Shown: piece after piece, positions 46,292-53,559 of the stretch
Layout: each line of letters begins with the position of its first letter
Position numbering within the stretch: the stretch's first letter is position 1
NCBI RefSeq assembly: GCF_001547525.1
Contig: NZ_LNJP01000003.1
Coordinates: 620,001-684,000, forward strand
DNA: 64,000 bases
Reading direction: 5' to 3'
DNA from: Burkholderia anthina
GTDB taxonomy: Bacteria > Pseudomonadota > Gammaproteobacteria > Burkholderiales > Burkholderiaceae
Made by a program: the position numbers and the translations under genes
The notes under the pieces: model-generated
The model's input: the letters and a program-made list of their open reading frames with translations, nothing else
Database searches by the model: none
What the model was told of the DNA's origin: nothing

Positions 46292-47842
46292 TCAGTTCTT
46301 CGCCTTCGGCATCTGCGACACGAGCGACAGCCCGATGTCCATGCCTTCGACCTGGAAGTGCGGGACGATGAACAGCTTGATCCGGAAGAAGCCCGGGTTG
46401 TCCTCGATATCCTCGACCGTGACCTTCGCCTCGCGCAGCGGATGCGACGCCTGCAACTCGTCGCCCGGATCCTTCATCTCGGTGACGAGCCCCTTGATCC
46501 AGTTGTTCAGTTCGAGTTCAAGCAGCCGGCGATCCTTTGTCGTGCCGATGTTTTCGCGCTGGATCAGCTTCAGGTAGTGCGCGATGCGAGACAACAGGAA
46601 GATGTACGGCAGCCGTGCGTTGATGCGGCTGTTCGCGGTCGCTTCCTTGGTTTCGTACAGCGCCGGCTTCTGCGCCGAGTTTGCGGAGAAGAAGCACGCG
46701 AAGTCGTGGTTCTTGTAGAACGACAGCGGGATGAAGCCGAGATTCGCGAATTCGAATTCGCGCGTCTCCGGGATCAGCACTTCCGTCGGGATCTTCGGCT
46801 GGTAGCCGGTGCCGAGGTCGTACAGGTGAACCGGCAGATCCTCGACCTTGCCGCCCGCCTGCGGCCCGCGGATCTGCACGCACCATCCATTGCTCACGAA
46901 GCTGCGCACCATGTTCGCCGCGAACGCGAACGACGCGTTCATCCACAGGTACTTGTCGTGATCGGGGCCCTTGACGGCCTCCTCATAGTTGAACGCCCGC
47001 ACCGGCGCCGTGTCCTTGCCGTACGGCAAGCGGCCGAGTACGCGCGGCATCGTCAGGCCGACGTAACGCGCATCGTCGGTATCGCGGAAGCTCTTCCACT
47101 TGATGTATTCGGCGCGATCGAAGTAGTTGCCGATGTCCTGGATCGCCGCCACTTCCTCCATCGACCGCTTGCCGAAGAACGCCGGCCCGACCGAGCCGAT
47201 GAACGGCATGTGCGCGGCAGCCGCGACCTTCGAAATATTGCGTAGCAGCGCAACGTCCATTGGCGAATTCGCGAACTCGAAGTCGCTGATCATCGCGCTG
47301 ATCGGCTGGCCGCCCGGCGTGTCGTATTCCTCGATGTAGGTGAGGCGATACAGCCCGCTCTGGATCAGTTCCGGCGTGTCCTCGAAGTCGCGCTGCAGCG
47401 CGTCCTTCGATACGTCGAGCACCTCGATGCGCGCGTTCTTGCGGAAATCGGTGCGGCTCACGAGCATCTTCAGGCCCCGCCAGCGTGCTTCGAGCGCCTG
47501 GAATTCCGGCGTGTGCATCACGGCGTCGAGCTGGCGGCTGATTTGCCGGTCGATCTGGCCAATGTGGAAGTCGAGCAGCGATTTGTCGAGCCGGTCCACC
47601 GGCTGGCTCGCGTTCGCGACGAGTTCGAGGAACGCGCTCATCCCGCGCGCGATGCGCTCGTCGGCCGATGCCTCGGACAGCATGTCGTTGTCGCGGAACG
47701 CCTCAAGCGGGCGCGCCTCGCTAACGGGCTTCAGGTTGATCTTGCTGCACAGCGACGCATAGACGCTGTCGATATCCCCATGCGGGGCGTCCAGCACGAC
47801 GGTCTCGGTCGCGCCGGCCTGCTGCGTTTCAGTGGGTTTCAT
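46292..47842 (-). CDS. tssC: TssC, T6SS sheath large subunit
   Basis: A 516-residue TssC/VipB protein (MHTPEFQALEARWRGLKMLV, NYFDRAEYIKWKSFRDTDDARYVGLTMPRVLGRLPYG in pieces, and C-terminal HPLREAKVTVEDIEDNPGFFRIKLFIVPHFQVEG). It forms the contractile sheath with TssB and is the substrate recycled by ClpV. The ATG (MKPTETQ) has an AGGA site; codons upstream are only intergenic. Confidence 0.95.
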   Translation of the reverse strand: MKPTETQQAGATETVVLDAPHGDIDSVYASLCSKINLKPVSEARPLEAFRDNDMLSEASADERIARGMSAFLELVANASQPVDRLDKSLLDFHIGQIDRQISRQLDAVMHTPEFQALEARWRGLKMLVSRTDFRKNARIEVLDVSKDALQRDFEDTPELIQSGLYRLTYIEEYDTPGGQPISAMISDFEFANSPMDVALLRNISKVAAAAHMPFIGSVGPAFFGKRSMEEVAAIQDIGNYFDRAEYIKWKSFRDTDDARYVGLTMPRVLGRLPYGKDTAPVRAFNYEEAVKGPDHDKYLWMNASFAFAANMVRSFVSNGWCVQIRGPQAGGKVEDLPVHLYDLGTGYQPKIPTEVLIPETREFEFANLGFIPLSFYKNHDFACFFSANSAQKPALYETKEATANSRINARLPYIFLLSRIAHYLKLIQRENIGTTKDRRLLELELNNWIKGLVTEMKDPGDELQASHPLREAKVTVEDIEDNPGFFRIKLFIVPHFQVEGMDIGLSLVSQMPKAKN

Positions 47843-47915
47843 CTCGGATCCTGTCTGCGATCGAATGGCTACGAAGTTGCGGAATGCGCTGAACGCGCGT
47901 TTTGCCCGGCGTCGC

Positions 47916-48428
47916 TCACGCATGCCCTTCAGGCTGCGTCGCGGCGGTCGCGATCTGCGCGAGCTCGCCGCGCAGCTTCGCGGACAGGCGGTCGTCCTTC
48001 AGCACCTTCTCGAACTCGCGACGGAACGTCCCGTTGTCGAGCAAATTCGATTTCAGGTCGCGCAGCAGGTTGCGCATCGCGAGGAGCGCCTGAAGCTCGG
48101 GAATCTGGCGCGCCACCTGCTCGGGCTCGAAATCCTTGATCGACCGGAACGACAGGTTGACGGGCAGCTCGGAACCGTCGCCGGCCAGCGTGTTGTTCGC
48201 GGCAATCTTGAGATCCGGCGCGTAGTCGGCCAGCACGGCATCGAAATTGTTCTTGTCGATGTTCACCTTCTTGCGCTCGGCAAGCGGCGCCTGCTCGCGG
48301 CCGGCGCTGAAGTCGCCCGCCACCAACAGCTTCAGGGGCAGCTCGACCTTCTTCTGCGCCCCGCCCGTATGCAAGTCGAGAGTGATCGACACCCGGCTCT
48401 TCGGGATCTCTCGCTGAAAGCTATCCAA
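47916..48428 (-). CDS. tssB: TssB, T6SS sheath small subunit
   Basis: A 170-residue TssB/VipA protein (SRVSITLDLHTGGAQKKVELPLKLLVAGDFSAG, NIDKNNFDAVLADYAPDLKIA, MRNLLRDLKSNLLDNGTFRREFEKVL). It starts with a TTG codon behind a strong AAGGAG site, which decides the start; no ATG fits the family N-terminus. First gene of the leftward T6SS operon, 73 bases before tssC. Confidence 0.92.
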   Translation of the reverse strand: MDSFQREIPKSRVSITLDLHTGGAQKKVELPLKLLVAGDFSAGREQAPLAERKKVNIDKNNFDAVLADYAPDLKIAANNTLAGDGSELPVNLSFRSIKDFEPEQVARQIPELQALLAMRNLLRDLKSNLLDNGTFRREFEKVLKDDRLSAKLRGELAQIATAATQPEGHA

Positions 48429-48990
48429 TTCGTTCTCCTTATCTCAGAAAGCTTGAAGATTCCGCGATATGCACCCCGGACCACGAGTGCACCGTCGTTC
48501 ACGTCACTTTTTTTGAAAATCGCAACCCGTATTGACGCACGACCGAATCGGATATTCGCGGCATGACATGCCGATTCAGACGGCAGAAAATATCATGCAA
48601 TTTCATGAAAAGTAAACAGACAGAAATCAAAAATCACATCCGACCTAACGAGAAACGGATCAATTAATACTAGTCCTATACCACCCCCTCACCTGAGGCA
48701 GACACGAACCACACCAAAACCAATCTCAAATAACTGAATGATCACCACAACTCATTGATATTTATAACGAAATTCCACAAACGACACTCCCAAAAATCTC
48801 GATAAATCAGCGAACACAAACTCCGGCAGATCACAAAAACTATTCTCACCATAATCTCAAAATCAACCCCACTCTTATCTCGATATAAATGACACATTTG
48901 TCAACAAATTACCCGATGACGGAGTGACGAAATCGGCAAATGATGGTTAGAATCGGCGCCTCATAACTTCTGATCGATATTGACTACACC
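48429..48990. promoter_or_regulatory. AT-rich divergent promoter region of the T6SS
   Basis: This 562-bp spacer separates tssB and tssK, which are read away from each other. It is far more AT-rich than its flanks, especially 48600-48910. Two dyads stand out: GAATCGG/CCGATTC arms (48545-48577) enclosing a perfect CGGCATGACATGCCG (48559-48573), and TGACACATTTGTCA (48890-48903). Neither matches a sigma-54 promoter. They are candidate operators. There is no gene. Confidence 0.55.
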
Positions 48991-50340
48991 ATGCGGATCG
49001 AAAAGCCGCTCTGGCATGAAGGGCTGATTCTCACGCAGCAGCATTTCCAGCAGCAGGACCGCTGGAACGGGTTCGCGCTGCAACAACTGGCGTCGGCGGT
49101 CGCCGCGTCGCCGTGGGGAACGCTGAACGTCGATGTCGACGAAGAAGCACTGGCGTCCGGCCGTCTGAAGCTCACGCGGCTGCGGCTACGCTTTCCGGAC
49201 GGCACGCCGATCGACACGACCATCGCCGACGCACTGCCGCCCGCGCGTGACCTCGGCCGCGAAATTCCCGCCGATACCCAGACCGTCGACGTGCTCGCCG
49301 CACTCGCGCTGCCCGACGCGAACGGCGGCAACTGCCGTTTCGACGAGACGGCGTTGGCCCGTCCGCGTCGCGCGTATCGGGAGTTCGTGAAGGTGGTGGA
49401 CCTGAACGGCGCGGGCGAAGCCGAAATCGCAGCCGAGCGCCACGCCGTCCGCTTGCTGTTCGGCCACGAATCGCACGCAGACGACACCGCATGCGCAATC
49501 ACTCGCCTGACGCGCACGACGAGCGGCCAGTTTCAGATCGATCGCGAATATGTACCGCCCTGTCTGTCGCTGTCGGGTCATCCGCTGCATATCGAGCGCA
49601 TCCGGCGGCTCGCGGATATCCTCGCCGCCAAGAGCGCGCTCCTCGGCGCGCGCCGCAGCGAACGGATCGAACAGGTTGCCGAATACGGCGTCGCCGACGT
49701 CCAGCTCTTCTGGCTCCTGCACTGCATTCATCAGGCGTGGCCGCAACTGCGCTTCCTCGCGTCGCATCCCGCGCAGCCCACGGATCGCCTGTACCAGGTG
49801 CTCGCGCAATTGGCAGGCTCGTTGAGCACTTTCTCGACACACGTGTCGCTGACCGACATCCCGCCTTACGATCATGCCGGCGCACACGAGGTGTTCGCGA
49901 CGCTCGAGGCGTTGATCCGCGATCTGCTCGACGCGATCATCCCGTCGCGGGTCGTGTCGATTGGGCTATCGCACACAACGCCGACCACCTGGGCCGGCCG
50001 GTTCCTTGACGAGCGGATCGTCGAGGGCGCGGCGGACTGGTACCTGTCCGTCAATGCGGCGCTACCGGCGTTCGAGCTCGTCGAACAGTTCCCGCGCCTG
50101 TGCAAGATCGGTGCGCCGGACGACGTCGAGCACATCGTCAATTCCGCGGTGGCGGGGATTCCGCTCAAGGCCGTGCAGCGCGTGCCGGGCGCCATTCCGG
50201 TGCGGCTGGACAACCATTATTTCGCGCTGGATGCGCACGACGCCGCCCATGCGCGGATGCTGGCCGCGCGCGCTTGCCAGATCTATCTGCCGGCGTCGAT
50301 TCCCGACGCATCGATCGAACTCTACGCGGTGCTGCGCTGA
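48991..50340 (+). CDS. tssK: TssK, T6SS baseplate connector
   Basis: A 449-residue TssK/ImpJ protein beginning with the typical WHEGLILTQQHFQQQDR segment and ending with KIGAPDDVEHIVNSAVAGIPLKAVQRVPGAIPVR, DNHYFALD and IYLPASIPDASIELYAVLR. It links the baseplate to the TssM/TssL complex. It has no clear Shine-Dalgarno. First gene of the rightward operon. Confidence 0.94.
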   Translation: MRIEKPLWHEGLILTQQHFQQQDRWNGFALQQLASAVAASPWGTLNVDVDEEALASGRLKLTRLRLRFPDGTPIDTTIADALPPARDLGREIPADTQTVDVLAALALPDANGGNCRFDETALARPRRAYREFVKVVDLNGAGEAEIAAERHAVRLLFGHESHADDTACAITRLTRTTSGQFQIDREYVPPCLSLSGHPLHIERIRRLADILAAKSALLGARRSERIEQVAEYGVADVQLFWLLHCIHQAWPQLRFLASHPAQPTDRLYQVLAQLAGSLSTFSTHVSLTDIPPYDHAGAHEVFATLEALIRDLLDAIIPSRVVSIGLSHTTPTTWAGRFLDERIVEGAADWYLSVNAALPAFELVEQFPRLCKIGAPDDVEHIVNSAVAGIPLKAVQRVPGAIPVRLDNHYFALDAHDAAHARMLAARACQIYLPASIPDASIELYAVLR

Positions 50341-51095
50341 TGAACGCCATCGTCTCCACACGTCACGATTCCGCGTTGCTGGCGCGGGAGCCATCGTCCA
50401 GCCACGCGGCCGGGCCTTCGATGCGTGCGCTGCTGCGCGATACGGCACTGCTCGTCGCGCAACTGTCGAGCGGCGGCGAGGTCGACAACCCGGAAGGGCT
50501 GCGTCAGCAGTGCGCCCGGCTCGTCGCGCAGTTGGCGACGGCACTCGATGCACAGGGGGTCGCCGCCGACATACGGGACGATTTGCTCGTCGCGCAATGC
50601 GCGCTGATCGATGAAACCGCGCTGCGGCATCTGCCCGCCGCCGACAAGGCGAACTGGGAGTCCAGGCCGCTGCAGGTCGACCGGTTCGGCACGCACGACG
50701 CAGGCACGCGCATTTACGAGCGGCTCGAGTACCGGATGCGCGAACCCTCGCCGAACGTCGATCTGCTCGAATGCTATGCGGCCATTTTCGGTCTGGGATT
50801 TCGCGGCCGCTACGCCGCTCGCGCGGGCTCGTCGGCGGACGCCCACGAGGGCGAGGCAACGCGTCTGGCATTGCTGGCCGCGCTGGTCGCGCAAATCGAT
50901 CGATTGCGGCCGGCCGTGCGGCCGGGGTTCGTCACCGATCGTTCTAACACGCGACTGATCGACCGGCTCAGGCATCTGTCGCCATGGGCGATCGCCGGAA
51001 CGGCCTGCGTGATCGCGATACTCGCATGGTTCGCGTGGGATCGCATTCTCGACGCGGAACTGGCGCAACTCGTCCAGAAAGTGAAGCGGCCGTGA
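50340..51095 (+). CDS. tssL: TssL, DotU-family T6SS inner-membrane protein
   Basis: A 251-residue DotU-family protein: cytoplasmic helical domain (LRDTALLVAQLSSGG, DDLLVAQCALIDETAL, GTRIYERLEYRMREPSPNVDLLECYAAIFGLGFRGRY in pieces) and one C-terminal membrane helix (AIAGTACVIAILAWFAW). No peptidoglycan-binding domain is attached; that function is on the next gene. The ATG shares its A with the tssK stop (TGATG). Confidence 0.92.
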   Translation: MNAIVSTRHDSALLAREPSSSHAAGPSMRALLRDTALLVAQLSSGGEVDNPEGLRQQCARLVAQLATALDAQGVAADIRDDLLVAQCALIDETALRHLPAADKANWESRPLQVDRFGTHDAGTRIYERLEYRMREPSPNVDLLECYAAIFGLGFRGRYAARAGSSADAHEGEATRLALLAALVAQIDRLRPAVRPGFVTDRSNTRLIDRLRHLSPWAIAGTACVIAILAWFAWDRILDAELAQLVQKVKRP

Positions 51096-52870
51096 CGTCG
51101 GATACCCCTCTCCCGCGGGTGGCGACCCACGTCGAATCCGATGCCGCAAAGGCGGCGCTGTCGGGTCTCGGCTATCCGCTGCGCACGATCGTCACGCTAT
51201 CCGCGACGCTCGCGCTGGCTATCATCGGATGGGTTTTGGCCGTCGATCGCGGCGTCATGTGGGGATTGACGGCGAGCGTCGCTGTGCTTTCCGCGCTCGT
51301 CGTCTGGCTGCATTCGCGCCGGCTGACGCGTGCCCGCGAACGGAACGTGCACGTGCTTGCGCAACTCGGCGCGGCCACCGCCGACCTGCCCGTCGCACTC
51401 CGCACGAAAATGCCGCTCGCGCTCGTCACCGGCGACGGCCTGTCCGCCTTGTTCGATCGCGATACGGCGCGCGCACGTTTCGTTCACGTCGGCGACGGCG
51501 CAATCTGGCTGCGCGCCGATCGCCCGCAGGATCTCGCCCGGCTTGCCGTCGCCGTCCGTCAGTGGCGGGACGGCCGTGCACCCGATTGCGTCGTGCTCTC
51601 GGTCGCGCCCGGCCTCCATGCGAGCGACGATACGTTGTCGCAGAACCTGCGCGTGATCCGGCAGGCCGTCGCCGATGCGTGTCGCATGCTGGGCACGTCG
51701 CTGCCGGGCTACGTCGCCGTCTATCAGCGACTGTCGGATGCGAGCGTGGCGACGAAGGCTGCCGCCGGCGCGTCGGCGGCGCAGTGGTACGGCATGTCGA
51801 CCGGCTCGGCCATCGCGAATCTGCACGGCTTCGACACCGCAATCGAGGCGGCCGAGTCGGACGCACTCCATGCCGACGCAAATCCGGCCGTCTCGGCCCG
51901 CGCCGCCGGAATCGCGTCGATCGTCGGATGGACCCGCCGTCTCGTGTTCGACACGCTGACGGACCGACGTCAGCCCGCGTCGCCGTGGCCGCTGCTCGGC
52001 GCCGGCTGGATCGATCACGGCCCGGCGTCCGGCCCAGGCAAACCATGGGAACGCGAAGTGCGCGCGCTGACGCGTATCACGCCGGCCGCATTGCCCGCGT
52101 CGCCGCTCCCGTGGCCCTTTCCGCAACCGCTGATCGATACGATGCCGCGCCGTGCGTGGCGATCGCCGCGCATCGCCGCGGTCGCGCATGCGATTGCGAT
52201 CGTCGCGTGCGCGGCGGTCGTCGCCATCTGCGCGGCCGCCCGGAACAATGAAACGCTGATGGCCCGCGTCGGCGAGCATCTGGAACGCTACAACCGCATC
52301 CCCGCCACGCAGGACACCGCGAAGCGCGACGCGCTGCTGTCCCTTGCAGCGGACCGCGATCAACTCGACCGATACGCCCGCGTCGGCGTTCCGCTGCGGC
52401 TGTCGTTCGGCACCTATCGCGGCGCGCAGCTGCTGCCGCTTCTCGACGACGCGATCGCCTCTTACGAACCGCCCCCGCCGCCGCCCGCCGTCGTCACGCT
52501 GGACAGCATGTCGCTGTTCGACAGCGGCAACGCGCGGCTCAAGGCCGGCACCACGCGCGCGATGGTCGATGCGCTCGACCTCATCAAGGCTCATCCGGAC
52601 AAGCGCGTGCTCGTCGCCGGTTACACGGACGATCGGGGTCGGCCCGATCGGAACCTCAAGCTGTCGATCGATCGCGCGTCGGCCGTGCGCGACTGGCTCG
52701 TCGATGCATCGGGCATCCCGCCGACGCAGTTCGCGATCCAGGGCTACGGCGATACACGGCCGGTCGCGGACAACGCGACACCGCAGGGGCGAGCGAGGAA
52801 TCGTCGGGTCGAAATCACGCTCGTTCCCGATACGCCGGCGCCGGCCCTCCCGACGGGCGCCGCGCGGTAA
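51092..52870 (+). CDS. TagL-like OmpA-family T6SS protein
   Basis: A 592-residue protein with two N-terminal membrane helices (TIVTLSATLALAIIGWVLAV and GLTASVAVLSALVVWL), a long soluble middle, a third helix near residue 375 (VAHAIAIVACAAVVAIC), a PPPPPP linker and a C-terminal OmpA domain (SLFDSGNARLKAGTTRAM, LSIDRASAVRDWLVDASG, NRRVEITLVP). Three helices plus a periplasmic OmpA domain is the layout of TagL, which ties the T6SS membrane complex to peptidoglycan. GTG start overlaps the tssL stop (GTGA). Confidence 0.87.
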   Translation: MTSDTPLPRVATHVESDAAKAALSGLGYPLRTIVTLSATLALAIIGWVLAVDRGVMWGLTASVAVLSALVVWLHSRRLTRARERNVHVLAQLGAATADLPVALRTKMPLALVTGDGLSALFDRDTARARFVHVGDGAIWLRADRPQDLARLAVAVRQWRDGRAPDCVVLSVAPGLHASDDTLSQNLRVIRQAVADACRMLGTSLPGYVAVYQRLSDASVATKAAAGASAAQWYGMSTGSAIANLHGFDTAIEAAESDALHADANPAVSARAAGIASIVGWTRRLVFDTLTDRRQPASPWPLLGAGWIDHGPASGPGKPWEREVRALTRITPAALPASPLPWPFPQPLIDTMPRRAWRSPRIAAVAHAIAIVACAAVVAICAAARNNETLMARVGEHLERYNRIPATQDTAKRDALLSLAADRDQLDRYARVGVPLRLSFGTYRGAQLLPLLDDAIASYEPPPPPPAVVTLDSMSLFDSGNARLKAGTTRAMVDALDLIKAHPDKRVLVAGYTDDRGRPDRNLKLSIDRASAVRDWLVDASGIPPTQFAIQGYGDTRPVADNATPQGRARNRRVEITLVPDTPAPALPTGAAR

Positions 52871-52892
52871 TACGCAACATTTTTGGGTCCCG

Positions 52893-52936
52893 GGGCGACG
52901 CCTCGGGCTTGTCAGCGCCGGAACGCCGTTCCGGCG
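52893..52936 (+). repeat. Tandem hairpins upstream of hcp
   Basis: A perfect 8-bp stem CGCCGGAA/TTCCGGCG (52916-52936) lies 30 bases ahead of hcp; just before it is an imperfect CCCGGGGC/GCCTCGGG stem. With the hairpin after hcp they bracket the hcp message. A processing or stability role is inferred. Confidence 0.45.
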
Positions 52937-52966
52937 ATTCGCAGTACGAAAAGAAGGAGTGAACAA

Positions 52967-53452
52967 ATGGCAATTCCGGCCTACATGTGGCTCAAGGACG
53001 ACGGTGGCGCGGACATCAAGGGCTCGGTGACCGTCCAGGATCGCGAGGGCAGCGTCGAACTGGTCGCGTTCGACCACGGGGTGCACATCCCGACCGACGG
53101 CAATACGGGCAAGCTCACCGGCACGCGCGTGCACAAGCCGATCATGCTGACGAAGGAAACGGACGCGTCGACGCCGTACCTGTACAAGGCCGTGACGAGC
53201 GGCCAGACGCTGAAGTCGGTCGAGATCAAATGGTATCGGATCGACGACGCGGGCAAGGAGAAGGAATACTTCAACACGAAGCTCGACAACGTGAAGATCG
53301 TCGCGGTAAAGCCGAAGATGCTCGACATCAAGAACCCCGACTACGAAAAGCACAACCATCTCGAAGACGTGGAACTGCGCTACGAGACGATCACGTGGTC
53401 GTACAAGGACGGCAACATCATCCACAAGGACACGTGGAACGAACGTTCCTGA
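52967..53452 (+). CDS. hcp: Hcp, T6SS inner-tube protein
   Basis: A 161-residue Hcp (TssD) with the family start AIPAYMWLKDDGGADIKGSV, the middle GKLTGTRVHKPIMLTKETDASTPYLYKA and the end RYETITWSYKDGNIIHKDTW. Hexamers stack into the tube that carries VgrG-PAAR-effector. Strong AAGGAG site. It is bracketed by hairpins, consistent with higher output than its neighbours. Confidence 0.96.
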   Translation: MAIPAYMWLKDDGGADIKGSVTVQDREGSVELVAFDHGVHIPTDGNTGKLTGTRVHKPIMLTKETDASTPYLYKAVTSGQTLKSVEIKWYRIDDAGKEKEYFNTKLDNVKIVAVKPKMLDIKNPDYEKHNHLEDVELRYETITWSYKDGNIIHKDTWNERS

Positions 53453-53464
53453 CGTGTTGACCGG

Positions 53465-53504
53465 CCGGCGGAATCCGGTGCGTGCGCGCGCCGGATTCCG
53501 CCGG
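53465..53504 (+). terminator. Strong hairpin between hcp and clpV
   Basis: A perfect 14-bp stem (arms 53465-53478 and 53491-53504, CCGGCGGAATCCGG type) with a 12-base loop, 12 bases after the hcp stop. No T-run follows, so partial termination or 3'-end protection of the hcp message is more likely than full termination. Confidence 0.55.
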
Positions 53505-53559
53505 TTCGCATGCGCATCGACGGATGCGCGCCCTCTCCCTCTCCTGATCCGCTACCGAC

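Noticed and set aside
48429..48990. Sigma-54 promoter for the T6SS
   Set aside because: No TGGCAC-N5-TTGC-type element could be found in either orientation.
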